Below, piece after piece: positions 33,801 to 43,285 of a stretch of 62,008 nucleotides of DNA. Source of the DNA: Syntrophaceae bacterium UBA6078 (GTDB taxonomy: Bacteria > Desulfobacterota > Syntrophia > Syntrophales > UBA2210); the NCBI GenBank assembly GCA_002428735.1, contig DIXO01000021.1:1-62008 (forward strand), written 5' to 3'. Every line of letters begins with the position of its first letter. The first letter of the stretch is position 1. Below the pieces are notes generated by a model, which had not been told where the DNA came from, did not search any database, and saw nothing but the letters and a program-made list of their open reading frames with translations. A program made the translations under genes and the position numbers.

Positions 33801-34244
33801 GTCGGCTCCTTTCCCCGGAGATGCTTCGAGATCCCGGCAGTGCAAGCGGATCACGGATCGATGGTGATCCGGCGCATGGGAAAATTTCTAACCGAGGAAA
33901 GCGCGCGTGAAAACAACGGGGGGGCAACGGGGGAGAGGGATAATGATCAGCTATGGATGATTATTGAGGTTTTCTGGAAATGAGGGGGAAAGGAGACCTG
34001 GAAAAACGTCTTTTGAAGGGATTATGAAGCGGGGGTCCCCGCTCCACGGATGTTTCTTGGGACTATTCTGACAAAGCCTGTTTCGATCACCAGGAGGATT
34101 GGAATTTGCGACGGTTCGTCGTATCTTATTGCTTTAATTGACTACCAGCCGTGCATCGAAGCAGATGCGGGCAGGTTGCGCTATTTTGGAATGCATAGCT
34201 GGGGGATAGCGGGGCGCATGAGTTGATGAAGAACTAAAGAGCTA
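33801..34244. promoter_or_regulatory. Intergenic region between the replication-like gene and the defence operon
   Basis: No gene is supported in these 444 nt. Close to the replication-like start is a perfect inverted repeat CGGATCAC (33847-33854) / GTGATCCG (33864-33871) with a 9-nt centre, a likely operator. Further on are two AACGGGGG copies (about 33914-33930) and a compact hairpin AGCGGGG-GT-CCCCGCT (34028-34043) without a T run. I could not find a convincing promoter or a terminator for herA. Confidence 0.45.
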
Positions 34245-36020
34245 TTATTCGGAGCTTTGAATAATGTTGTTTCCTTGCAGGAACCGATTCATATCGGTGA
34301 ACATGCTGAAGAAAACAGGCTTTCCTGAAAAGGCCAGCGGCGATATTGGCCCCACTGCCATAAATGGAAACTCCTGAAGGTTTCGGGCTGGGAAACTTTG
34401 TGGATCACGGAATGATTGGTATAACTCTAACGAACGCTTGTCTCCCCCCACGAAATCCCTTAGGCGGTCAAACTCTGTACCCATAGCAAGCCCAAACCCG
34501 AAAGCCAGTATTCGCAGTTGTTGCAAAATCTCTGGGTCAAGACCTCCGAGCGTTTGACTGATGAAGAACCATCCTAAACCGTATTTCCGAGTCTCCCTTA
34601 CTGCACGACGCAGTAACACACGGAGCCGCTCGGCCTCTGTGTCCTGTTCTAATCGACCGCTGGGGGCATGCCTGTGCGCCTCATCGAGAAAAACCAGAAC
34701 ATTTGCACTTTGCCTCGTCGATAAGCTGGATGTCGATTGAGCGATCATAACATTCAGCAACTTACTTAATAGACGACGCTCCAGTTCTTCCGTCCAGAAA
34801 CGATTTTGATTGCCTCGCGCGGACAGGTCAATAACGACAATCGGACGTGGCCCCGTTTCATTTGCGGTTCCCATTAAGTCGGATACGATTCCATACAACC
34901 TCCGCCTTCCTGGTCCTGCAGCAAAAAGACTACAGAGCGGAATCCACTTGCTATTTAGAACATCATCAAATCGATTTGAAATAATATCCTGCACTCGGTT
35001 TTGCAGGCGCACACGCGGGTCTTTGCTTGGGAAAATGTATGGCAGGCTTTGTTGGTCTAAAACGGCATTCAGTGCTATGGAAAGCGCATCGCGAGTCCCG
35101 AGGTTGGCAAGTTGAAATTGTTGTCTCCCTCCCTGCGTAGCACGTTCCAGGGCATTTCGAACCACTTCCGCTGCACGCACCGCATTGTTGTTGTGCGTAA
35201 TGGTCAGCTCTTCACAGAAACCGAGAGACACCAGCATTTCTTCAAAGGTGTTCCATTCATCTAATTGAATATCAGCGATTCTGTAAATGTTAATTGATCG
35301 TCCTTGCTGCCGCACAACCTGGTCCAGAGCCAATCCTTGATTGCCAACACGCGTGCCGGAAAGTTCCAGCGTAAATTCACCTTGAGGATCAATGACAAGG
35401 ATACCAAGATTAATGTGTCGGGAGTAAGCACAGAGCATCATCTTTGCTAAACCCGATTTGCCAGACCCTGTCTTACCGAAGACTCCGATATGATAAGCCT
35501 CGCCAGCACCACCTGGACCTTGATCATTGCTTCCGAAGTGCTTGAACCACATGGGATAAAGGATCTCGTTGGCATAGGCTTGGCCAAGGTAAAATATCTC
35601 GGAACTATATGCTTGTAATAGCTGATCGAGTAATCCTTGATCGATTCTTGAGACTCTGGTCCCTGTTGCTGGGACCATTCCCAATACTTCTGGCTGAAAC
35701 CCGTTCCCTGTTCTCTTGAACGTGGCACCTACAACAAGGTCCGCTGTTCGCGTGTCCTGTCGGTTTGTTATAGGCGGAATTTCGCCCGTCCGTTTTACGA
35801 GATTCCTGAAAACGGAATCTTCATGCCATCGGTTTTTCAACTCAATGCCTACTATCTGCCCCACAGACACGATTGCCTGACCATTCTGTGTTGCTTGAAA
35901 AGCAGATAGCGCTCCAACTAAACGCTCTTCAGTGGCCTCCTGAAGAAGATCTAATGTTAATTCCGTATTGGTTGATGGGCTTCCTACTACTGCGACATCC
36001 TGACTTCGATTATTTGTCAT
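34245..36020 (-). CDS. herA: HerA-like DNA translocase ATPase
   Basis: A 591-aa ATPase of the HerA/FtsK superfamily. An N-terminal beta domain (about 1-170) precedes Walker A GVFGKTGSGKSG and Walker B NVLVFLDEAHRHAP (about residue 435), then FISQTLGGLDPEIL. HerA hexamers pump DNA into the NurA nuclease for end resection. Its ATG shares one base with the NurA stop (TGATG), so the two are coupled, as expected of partners. It is the last gene of the defence run; base composition is visibly more A+T-rich than the methylase and DUF499 genes. Confidence 0.85.
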   Translation of the reverse strand: MTNNRSQDVAVVGSPSTNTELTLDLLQEATEERLVGALSAFQATQNGQAIVSVGQIVGIELKNRWHEDSVFRNLVKRTGEIPPITNRQDTRTADLVVGATFKRTGNGFQPEVLGMVPATGTRVSRIDQGLLDQLLQAYSSEIFYLGQAYANEILYPMWFKHFGSNDQGPGGAGEAYHIGVFGKTGSGKSGLAKMMLCAYSRHINLGILVIDPQGEFTLELSGTRVGNQGLALDQVVRQQGRSINIYRIADIQLDEWNTFEEMLVSLGFCEELTITHNNNAVRAAEVVRNALERATQGGRQQFQLANLGTRDALSIALNAVLDQQSLPYIFPSKDPRVRLQNRVQDIISNRFDDVLNSKWIPLCSLFAAGPGRRRLYGIVSDLMGTANETGPRPIVVIDLSARGNQNRFWTEELERRLLSKLLNVMIAQSTSSLSTRQSANVLVFLDEAHRHAPSGRLEQDTEAERLRVLLRRAVRETRKYGLGWFFISQTLGGLDPEILQQLRILAFGFGLAMGTEFDRLRDFVGGDKRSLELYQSFRDPQSFPARNLQEFPFMAVGPISPLAFSGKPVFFSMFTDMNRFLQGNNIIQSSE

Positions 36021-37147
36021 CAAACACCTCCTCGGCCACCTTCCGTTCTATAATTCTGTAAGAATAGAAGCGTATTTTCAATGTCAGGGGACGATCCCGC
36101 TACGTGCTGTGCAACCGCCTGTTCGATTACCGCCACACCGGACCCGAGACTCTTGACCATTCGATCGGCCAGAAACAAAGGGTATGGCTCAATTACAGCC
36201 GGGCTGAAAAACTGACGACTTATACCTTCCAAAACAATTGATAGCCGTGTGTTACTCGACGTTATTGTAGATGGCAGTTCCATTCTCAGTGCGGGAAGCC
36301 AACCGTAAGGGCGAAAATAGATGACCGATAACCGATTCATTGCCCCCCTAATTTCATCCATATCTTTTGGGGGACAGTATTTCTCTGGCAGGTGGTCAAC
36401 CTGCTGGCTCGCGGGATCGGTCGCATCATGCAGGGGTAATGGCCGAGTATATTCACCCGGATCCAAAATCATCGTGGCCAGCGTTTTACCGTCGACCATC
36501 ACGGGAGGATTAAGCATATTTTCACGAAGAAATTCGTTGCGAGATGTAAACTTAGGCATGGCAACTGTTCTTTCGCTCGTTAATAAACCCTTCAGCTGAT
36601 CCAGCACGCCGCCTTTCCAGCGGTCCATAAAAAATTCGGATAAGGTCTTTGAGGAATCAGCAATCTTCGTAAGCGCTTGATTTAAATAGATGACCAGGGA
36701 TGAAAATGATCCGTCAAGAAGGACGAGATCATGGGGAGCTTTGGCCGCAAGCGCCATCTCCATTGAGACCATTGTGCCGCGCAAGACTCCGACTGAATCA
36801 ATGCAATGTGGTAACCCATCGACCCACATATCATGATAGGGCTCCGGCCAATATCTGACAGCCTCTTTGGATGTACCCTCTACCGCAACAGCTGCGGCTG
36901 CGCATAAGTCCAATGCTGTCAAACGATGCACCTGATATGATCCATCAACTCCGACGACTGATGGTTCCCTGGGCACATCGAGGTCAGCTCTTCGGCAGAT
37001 CAGGCGATGATTTCTCGCGTCTGTATAGAGGCCGGCGCGAGCATCACGGAGTGCTTGCAGATTCTGTGACACCCCTTCTGCAACAGGTGCGGCCTTGGCA
37101 AGGAGATCTCGAACCAGTGCATCAGGAAGATCCGCGAATGCCTCCAT
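36020..37147 (-). CDS. nurA: NurA-family nuclease
   Basis: A 375-aa NurA-domain protein. The first catalytic aspartate is in SVVGVDGSYQ (about residue 65), a second conserved acid in LVLLDGSFSS, and the C-terminal EPYPLFLADRMVKSLG is a family landmark. NurA is a 5'-3' nuclease that works with HerA. ATG 37147 lies five bases after the DUF4338 stop and its GGGAGG site is inside that gene's last codons. A longer frame (to 37249) would overlap the DUF4338 gene. Confidence 0.8.
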   Translation of the reverse strand: MEAFADLPDALVRDLLAKAAPVAEGVSQNLQALRDARAGLYTDARNHRLICRRADLDVPREPSVVGVDGSYQVHRLTALDLCAAAAVAVEGTSKEAVRYWPEPYHDMWVDGLPHCIDSVGVLRGTMVSMEMALAAKAPHDLVLLDGSFSSLVIYLNQALTKIADSSKTLSEFFMDRWKGGVLDQLKGLLTSERTVAMPKFTSRNEFLRENMLNPPVMVDGKTLATMILDPGEYTRPLPLHDATDPASQQVDHLPEKYCPPKDMDEIRGAMNRLSVIYFRPYGWLPALRMELPSTITSSNTRLSIVLEGISRQFFSPAVIEPYPLFLADRMVKSLGSGVAVIEQAVAQHVAGSSPDIENTLLFLQNYRTEGGRGGV

Positions 37148-37151
37148 ACAC

Positions 37152-38312
37152 TCAGTTTCCTCCCTTATTGATCTTTGTCTTTGAAGGCCAAAGTCGATAC
37201 TGTTCCCGCGTGTATTCGCGGTAATCTGGCTTCCGTTCTGCTCGACCAATGAGCCATCTATTCTTGAAAGCCTCCGATAATTCTGAAGCTGTCCAATTAT
37301 AGAAACATGGCCGTTTAACTTCTCCCTTCAAGAACCGGATTGCATCACGCCCCAAAGGGGCAGCAAATATCTCTCGGCGGATACCGTGGTAAATAAGATC
37401 CGCTGAAAGACCGATCTGAGAGAGACACTTGCGAATTACCTCACGCTTGTTTCGAAAACCGGTCCCCCAAGCTATGTGCTTTGCGGTAGGCTCGCAATAC
37501 TTCTCAACATATGCCCTGATGTCGCCATAGACACCGTTGGAAAAGTGGAATTCTCCTGACCCTTGTGTGAATCCCAGGCTGGTCCAATATTGTTGACCAT
37601 TGATGCGGATTCGATTGTATATGGAAGACCGTCCAAGAGCCGAAGTGGTTGTAACCAGTGCAAGGTAAGGCGGCCGAGTTTCCCGTCTGATTAAAGATTT
37701 CTTGCCGTTGTATTTTTCACGAAATGCGTCTCGCACCTCGTTGCTGCAAACGAGCAGTGCTATAAGTTTTCCGCCCAGCAAGAATGAATATGGCGGCACA
37801 GCACCTAACACATAAGCATCCATTATGTGATACAGGTGTTGTGCTTTGTTTTCCTTGTCCCATCCAATCCAATTATCGCGTGCTCGCATAGAGTAGACCG
37901 GGTCTCCCAAACCGAACAAACCCATCAGCTTTCCATTGCTTTCATCGAACACAAGGAAGCGAAGCCTCCTCCCGTATCCTGCCGAGACCGGAATACTCCA
38001 GTGAAGACAAGCATAACGAAAAAGTAGTTCGTTTTCGGATCCAGGTCTTACGACTACAAGCTTGGGTCGTATTTCATTGGCTACCACCTCATGTCCGTCA
38101 GCAATATATTGAATAAGCTGATCTTCATGAGATCGAACACCCGGACCGGATACTTCAAGTTTTTTATGCAGGGCAAGTTCGTTCAGCGCGCGGAAATCAT
38201 CTTTCGTGGGGTCCTTGGGCAAATGGATAATTCCATCATGTACCCTATAACCCTGCTTACGCAGAGATCGGATAATGGCCGACCTTAAGAGCTCTGCCGA
38301 TGGTACCTTCAT
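37152..38312 (-). CDS. DUF4338 protein (DruA-like, Druantia family)
   Basis: A 386-aa protein recognised by the DUF4338 landmarks: LLGGKLIALLVCSNEV (about residue 185), then LALVTTTSALGRSSIYNRIR and GSGEFHFSNGVYGDIRAYV. DUF4338 is the DruA component of Druantia type I defence; its biochemistry is not settled. No DruE-type helicase (DUF1998) is visible, so this is DruA outside its usual system, followed directly by nurA-herA. ATG 38312 is preferred; a TTG at 38321 is possible. Neither has a strong ribosome site. Confidence 0.72.
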   Translation of the reverse strand: MKVPSAELLRSAIIRSLRKQGYRVHDGIIHLPKDPTKDDFRALNELALHKKLEVSGPGVRSHEDQLIQYIADGHEVVANEIRPKLVVVRPGSENELLFRYACLHWSIPVSAGYGRRLRFLVFDESNGKLMGLFGLGDPVYSMRARDNWIGWDKENKAQHLYHIMDAYVLGAVPPYSFLLGGKLIALLVCSNEVRDAFREKYNGKKSLIRRETRPPYLALVTTTSALGRSSIYNRIRINGQQYWTSLGFTQGSGEFHFSNGVYGDIRAYVEKYCEPTAKHIAWGTGFRNKREVIRKCLSQIGLSADLIYHGIRREIFAAPLGRDAIRFLKGEVKRPCFYNWTASELSEAFKNRWLIGRAERKPDYREYTREQYRLWPSKTKINKGGN

Positions 38313-38339
38313 GAGTGGCAACTTAATAGTCCCTTCGCT

Positions 38340-41258
38340 TCATTCCTCAGTGGTCCGATCGATGTCTGCCTCATCAAGCGGCTCGTCCACGGCATTTCGG
38401 AACCACGATGGATCGAACCCGGCGTTCGAAGATCCTTCAACTCGGATTCGCACCTTGGCTCCATCGGACTTGTCCGCTAGGTTCGCGATGGCCGGGAACG
38501 CCTTGAAGACCTGTTCTCTACTGGCCTCGAAGGTCATGACAATCCGTTTTCTTCGTCCCGAGACCCCAGATCCCGCCGCTGCTGGACCAGCGCCTGTTCC
38601 CTCGTCCATCACCGTAGGGGTTTCGTGGACACTAGGAATAGGAGCGGTATCTGTATCAATTGAAAACGTTCCGGCGGGCCGCGCAGTTGCTGCATCCGGA
38701 ACAGCTTGCGGCATCATAAGGAAGCCGGATTCGAAATCGATCTCATCATCCGAAAAGGGATGGTCGCTACCAATCAGTACCTTATTTCGATTTACCTGGT
38801 ATTTTCCATCTGATCCGAATGCGGGGACTACACCGCTCGTATAAGCGAAGATACCATCGGATACACCGCGGGCGATTCCCTTACGCAGAATCGATGCAGA
38901 TTCCAATCGGGGCGGAGCGATATCCCGGTAGAAGGATTCGAGCACGTCTGATGTCTTAATACCCATGAGCGGCTGCTCACCCCCTGCCGGCGACTCGCCG
39001 AGTCTCACGCGCTCTGTTATTTTCCGAGGTGTAACCGATCCGTGAATCCGTGGCGTTCCCACGCTGGTGAGAAGTTCCATTATCCGCTCGTTGACGCCTG
39101 TCGCCTGGAGCGGGCGTCCGCCTCTTTCGACCTTCTCGATTTCCAACCCGCCGTCCTGTACCCGAGGCAACCATACGGCCGTGTAAAGTTCCCGAAAGCA
39201 TGCCTCGGCGGCGGCCTGCTCGGTGCGCTTCCTCTCCCGGAGCTGATCAAGCTGATCCTTGGTAAGCCGGAGCTGCTGTTTCTTCGCCTCCACGCGATCA
39301 ATGGCCAAAAGGTACCGTATGGCGCGCCGCAGCGCCTCGATCTGCCTTTTCTCAGGTACCGCAAGTCCAAGGCCGTTGCGGTAGCGTCGTGGGCGATCTC
39401 CATATTTGGCAAGATACTCCTTGGCCTGGCTCTCTTGTTCCAACTTGCTCTCGGCAGCGAACTCAAGCGGCAAGTAAGCGATGAGGAAACGGGGGTCCTC
39501 ATCAGAAATGTCCTGACTTTTTGCCGGCCACACAATGGCCGTGTGGTGCCCAGCCAGACGGGAGTCCAGCATTTCCTTGATTTCGCTTCTGACCGGACCA
39601 TGACCCCGTGCTTGAGAGTCCTCGCGGGCAACGGTCTGCTCCGCATCCTCGATCAGTTTCGTGACATTCGGGTCTTTCTTGAAGCAGTACCGGACGCCGT
39701 CGTAATGCAGGTACAGACACATGTTGCGGAGTTCGGACAAAACGGCCGTAGCGGTGATATTGTCTAGGTCAGGCCCGACGCAGGCGGCAAGCAGTTCGTT
39801 TTCGGTGACGCCGGGAGGGATCGTCTCTTCATTCCCGGATCCTTCGCGTCTCAACCCGCCGAATGAATACATGAGAATGGTAGTGGCAATGTGCGTGGCC
39901 GGCTTTACGCTGGCCAGGGTCGGCGTTTCACGGGCAAGTCTCTCGTCAATGCGCTTTGCACGGGCGTTTGGGCCATCGATGTCCGCCGTGATGACGGGGT
40001 CATAATCGTTCTGGACACCCAGTTCCTTTAGCATCTTCACCCGGACATCAACATCCTTTACCGGGACGTCTCCTGGTCCGAGGATCGCCCCAGCCCCGCC
40101 GTTCTTCTTGAGAGAGTGCATGCATGAGGCGAGAAACCGCAATGCGCCGCGGGTCCGTTGGAAAGCATCGACCGCAGTCCAGCGTTCCCGCATGATGTCG
40201 ATCAGTGCGGGGTGGAACGGATAGGCTGATCGCAACCGGTCGCGCAGTAGGCTGCCTTCCTCCTCGGCCTGCCGGCGCTCGGATGGCGTCTCCGCATGAG
40301 CCCGCTGCATGCCGGTCACGACATCCTGATATGCCGCGGCCACTTCAGAGGCTGAGGCGATGTCCGGATCGCTCCCCAGGAGGCGTCGCTGCAAAATGGG
40401 CAGGACCTCATCCCCTGAAACCGGTTCCCGCAACTGGTCGACCCGGGAAGCGAGCTTGTCGATCTCGGCGAGCAGTCCCACATTGCCCAGCGCCTCCCTG
40501 GCGCTCCAGGTGAGTGAGTAGACGAGTGCCGCCTTTTCGCTTCCTGCCACCTCGACGGTCAAGTTTTGGAAAAAGTCCTTGGCCTGGCGCTGCAGTGTGG
40601 AATCGAGGACGCTGACCGCGGCGGCCCTTTCCATGTACTTGAGCACTTCATCCAGGAGGATGAGGACCGGCCTGCCACCGGCACCCCTGGTGAGCAGGTC
40701 CCGAACCACATCCCCGCCTGGGGCAACGCGGTCCTTGTCATGGTTGGCCACCAAAGGAAATGCATTTACGGGATCGATCTGCCAGGCGATCCAACCCCAC
40801 ATGGTCTGGATTATCCGGCCGTCCTCCAGCGTTTTGCCGTTACGCGCATCGAACTTCTCACCGTCGAATACGGCCACAGCCACGTCACCGGGGCGGGAGA
40901 AACTCTTCGCTTCCGGAATGTTCTCCAAGGCGGTCCTATTGCGTGCCGCATGAAAGAGCGATGCCAGGGTATGCGATTTCCCGCCTCCGAAGGGCGTCCT
41001 GAGTTTGAGCACCCGGTTATAACCCGACTTTCCCATCAAACAGGCCAGGACCTCATCGAGAAGTTTCCGGAGATCGGTCGTCAGGTAGGTCGCTCGGAAG
41101 AAAGCCTCCGGATCCCGGTTGACGACAGGCACATTGGGATCGTTGGCCGCGATGGCGCCAAGATCGATGGCAAACACCGCTTCCGTCAACGCCCCCGCTT
41201 CCACATCGGGGTGGAGCTTCACCAGGTCAGTCCATGGGCGAAGCGTATGTGTGTTCAT
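38340..41258 (-). CDS. DUF499 AAA+ ATPase
   Basis: A 972-aa ATPase. Walker A reads RTPFGGGKSHTL (about residue 90) and Walker B VLILLDEVLKYM (about 200), both typical of DUF499 (COG1483) proteins. The N-terminal region PWTDLVKLHPDVEAG is also characteristic. A conserved helical middle and a C-terminal region rich in Ala/Pro (about 880-930) follow. DUF499 proteins accompany DUF1156 methylases and SNF2 helicases in defence islands. The ATG overlaps the OLD-nuclease stop (ATGA) and has GGAGGAG upstream. Confidence 0.85.
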   Translation of the reverse strand: MNTHTLRPWTDLVKLHPDVEAGALTEAVFAIDLGAIAANDPNVPVVNRDPEAFFRATYLTTDLRKLLDEVLACLMGKSGYNRVLKLRTPFGGGKSHTLASLFHAARNRTALENIPEAKSFSRPGDVAVAVFDGEKFDARNGKTLEDGRIIQTMWGWIAWQIDPVNAFPLVANHDKDRVAPGGDVVRDLLTRGAGGRPVLILLDEVLKYMERAAAVSVLDSTLQRQAKDFFQNLTVEVAGSEKAALVYSLTWSAREALGNVGLLAEIDKLASRVDQLREPVSGDEVLPILQRRLLGSDPDIASASEVAAAYQDVVTGMQRAHAETPSERRQAEEEGSLLRDRLRSAYPFHPALIDIMRERWTAVDAFQRTRGALRFLASCMHSLKKNGGAGAILGPGDVPVKDVDVRVKMLKELGVQNDYDPVITADIDGPNARAKRIDERLARETPTLASVKPATHIATTILMYSFGGLRREGSGNEETIPPGVTENELLAACVGPDLDNITATAVLSELRNMCLYLHYDGVRYCFKKDPNVTKLIEDAEQTVAREDSQARGHGPVRSEIKEMLDSRLAGHHTAIVWPAKSQDISDEDPRFLIAYLPLEFAAESKLEQESQAKEYLAKYGDRPRRYRNGLGLAVPEKRQIEALRRAIRYLLAIDRVEAKKQQLRLTKDQLDQLRERKRTEQAAAEACFRELYTAVWLPRVQDGGLEIEKVERGGRPLQATGVNERIMELLTSVGTPRIHGSVTPRKITERVRLGESPAGGEQPLMGIKTSDVLESFYRDIAPPRLESASILRKGIARGVSDGIFAYTSGVVPAFGSDGKYQVNRNKVLIGSDHPFSDDEIDFESGFLMMPQAVPDAATARPAGTFSIDTDTAPIPSVHETPTVMDEGTGAGPAAAGSGVSGRRKRIVMTFEASREQVFKAFPAIANLADKSDGAKVRIRVEGSSNAGFDPSWFRNAVDEPLDEADIDRTTEE

Positions 41259-43282
41259 GGCATCTCCTCCGCAGGCAATATCTGCTGTATCCTCTCGAAG
41301 AGCTTGATTGCCAGCGTTTTTGTCGGCCCGGGCAAACCGCTTGCGTCATTCATCCCTGCAAGCTCAGCCCGGATCGCTTTTGCAACGGAACCTTTATTGA
41401 ACTTGATGCTTAGCTTCTCCATCGCTCGCTCAATCCGTTTACAAAGTTGGCCGTCTCCTTTTATCTCGATTGTCGGATCGCCTGAGGCAGAAAGCTGTTT
41501 CTTATATACGCGGCGCACTCTCTCAAGGTAATAGTCATCGGGGAACAAGTCTTCCACTGAAAACTCCTTGTCACCAATACCAACACATTCTCCAAGGCTC
41601 AAAACATATGCCTGATTTGACTGATATTTAGTCAGCCATTTCTTAACTAATTTATCCTTTGCATCCTCTCCGGCTCTATCAGAATCCAAGAGTACCACCA
41701 CCTTCAGCTTCTGACCTATCATGAACGTGGCAACATACGCTGCTTCTGATGCTCCTCCGGCAGGGGTTATGAAAAGATCATCAGGGAGTGATGGAGCTCC
41801 AGAATGTTTTAGAAGGCGAGAAAGTTCGGTCAGAATCCAAAAATCGTCCACACCTTCAACGATGAGGTTCCTTTCGGCTACGAGATAACTTGTACTACCA
41901 GACATTCCAAGCGCTGCCTGTAGCACAAACTTGCCTTCGGGCTGGCTTTGTGTCAAGTCGTCGCTCACCACAACGCCATCGCCGGGCACTTCGTTGAGTA
42001 CTCGTATACGTTCGGGCTTACGCAAGTCGATCATGAATGGAAGATGGGTTGTGTAGATTAGGGCATTCTCCTTCGCATACTCTTCTAACCGTATCAGAAG
42101 GTCCCGTTGCGCATCAGGATGCAGATGTAGCCCAGGTTCATCGAGCAGTATTACACAGCCCTTGAAAGTTCCTTTGCTTTCATGCATGAGCATGAGGTCG
42201 AAAGAGAAGAACCACTGAAAGCCTTTAGATCTTTCCTCCAGCCGGATCAGCGATGGATCATGTTCATCTTTTACAAACGTAAAGAAGAGTTGACCATCAG
42301 CTCTGAACTGAACTTCATATCGGCGTTGCTTCCAGCGATCCGAGATCTCTCTTGTCAGCGTTGCGGATGCATCATCAAGGTCATACTGCCGTTGCTCTCT
42401 CTCCGGTTGCTGGCCTTTTGATACTTCGGATTCGAGGTCTAATCCGGAAAGCTCCATTATTGTGAGCAGAGTCTTGTCTTCTCCTGTCAACTGATTCCGA
42501 TCCTTGCGTTGCTTCACCTGGTCCAAGTGGGCGCTCCCCTGGAAGGCCTGATAATCAGACATATAGACAAATGTAGGTAAAGCTTTGACCACATATTCAT
42601 GGGCCCTTTTCTGGATTGAAGGTGTTGTCGATAGAGTCTTGGCGATCTGTTGGAGCTTTGCTTGATATTGGTTTATATACTCTTGCTCATGCCCGCGGTG
42701 CGGGTTTTGTCCTTCAGGACTCATTACCTGCTGTAACGAAGGCAGTTGCTCTGAACCGAGACGCTGAAACTCGGAGAAACGGCCCTCATGCGCAAGTCTT
42801 CGAGCTTCTTGTGCCAGCTCAGTGGCTTTTTGTCTGAAGGTATCAGATACAGGCTCCGTTACACTCGGCAAAGTGGAACAAATCTGGTCTATGTCATTTG
42901 GATGAAGTTTGTCAGGAAACAGTTCGGATGGGAACCGAATTTCGAATCGCCCGGCATAATCCTTCGTGATTTCAAGTTCTGATAATTCTGCGATAGATTG
43001 GTCAGTGATTTTTCCGAGTTCCGCTTTTTCTTCGGCAGATAGTTCGAATCTAGTAGTACAAACAGCCACAGTGTCGTTGCGTTCCCTGCGGTGGCCCCTT
43101 GGCCATTCGCTGTCCATTAAGTATGGCTCAGGCTTGAATGGGTTGAATTTATGTAGTGCTCGCAAGAGTGTTGTCTTTCCGGCCTCATTTTTGCCCACAA
43201 TTACAGTGAGCGGACTAACTTCTATCCAGCCTGAATCGAGGATACAGCGGTACATCGATACACGAAACGCCTTTAGCTTCAT
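41255..43282 (-). CDS. OLD-family ATPase-TOPRIM nuclease (GajA-like)
   Basis: A 675-aa overcoming-lysogenisation-defect protein. The N-terminal SMC-like ATPase has VIVGKNEAGKTTLL (about residue 30) and the late motif ILLDEPGLHLHPDAQ (about 380). The C-terminal TOPRIM nuclease has NLIVEGVDDFW (about 465) and VVLLDSDRAGED (about 525). This is the architecture of Gabija GajA and of P2 OLD. A UvrD-type helicase, the GajB type, lies two genes upstream. It begins three bases after the DUF1156 stop with GAGGAGG upstream. Confidence 0.85.
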   Translation of the reverse strand: MKLKAFRVSMYRCILDSGWIEVSPLTVIVGKNEAGKTTLLRALHKFNPFKPEPYLMDSEWPRGHRRERNDTVAVCTTRFELSAEEKAELGKITDQSIAELSELEITKDYAGRFEIRFPSELFPDKLHPNDIDQICSTLPSVTEPVSDTFRQKATELAQEARRLAHEGRFSEFQRLGSEQLPSLQQVMSPEGQNPHRGHEQEYINQYQAKLQQIAKTLSTTPSIQKRAHEYVVKALPTFVYMSDYQAFQGSAHLDQVKQRKDRNQLTGEDKTLLTIMELSGLDLESEVSKGQQPEREQRQYDLDDASATLTREISDRWKQRRYEVQFRADGQLFFTFVKDEHDPSLIRLEERSKGFQWFFSFDLMLMHESKGTFKGCVILLDEPGLHLHPDAQRDLLIRLEEYAKENALIYTTHLPFMIDLRKPERIRVLNEVPGDGVVVSDDLTQSQPEGKFVLQAALGMSGSTSYLVAERNLIVEGVDDFWILTELSRLLKHSGAPSLPDDLFITPAGGASEAAYVATFMIGQKLKVVVLLDSDRAGEDAKDKLVKKWLTKYQSNQAYVLSLGECVGIGDKEFSVEDLFPDDYYLERVRRVYKKQLSASGDPTIEIKGDGQLCKRIERAMEKLSIKFNKGSVAKAIRAELAGMNDASGLPGPTKTLAIKLFERIQQILPAEEMP

Positions 43283-43285
43283 CGG

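Noticed and set aside
33369..33983. 204-residue plus-strand reading frame
   Set aside because: Antisense to the replication-like gene and made largely of its repeat translation.
34028..34043. Compact GGGG/CCCC hairpin as terminator of herA
   Set aside because: Loop of only two bases and no T run on either strand.
37152..38312. A complete Druantia system
   Set aside because: DruB-E, in particular the large DUF1998 helicase, are not in the window.
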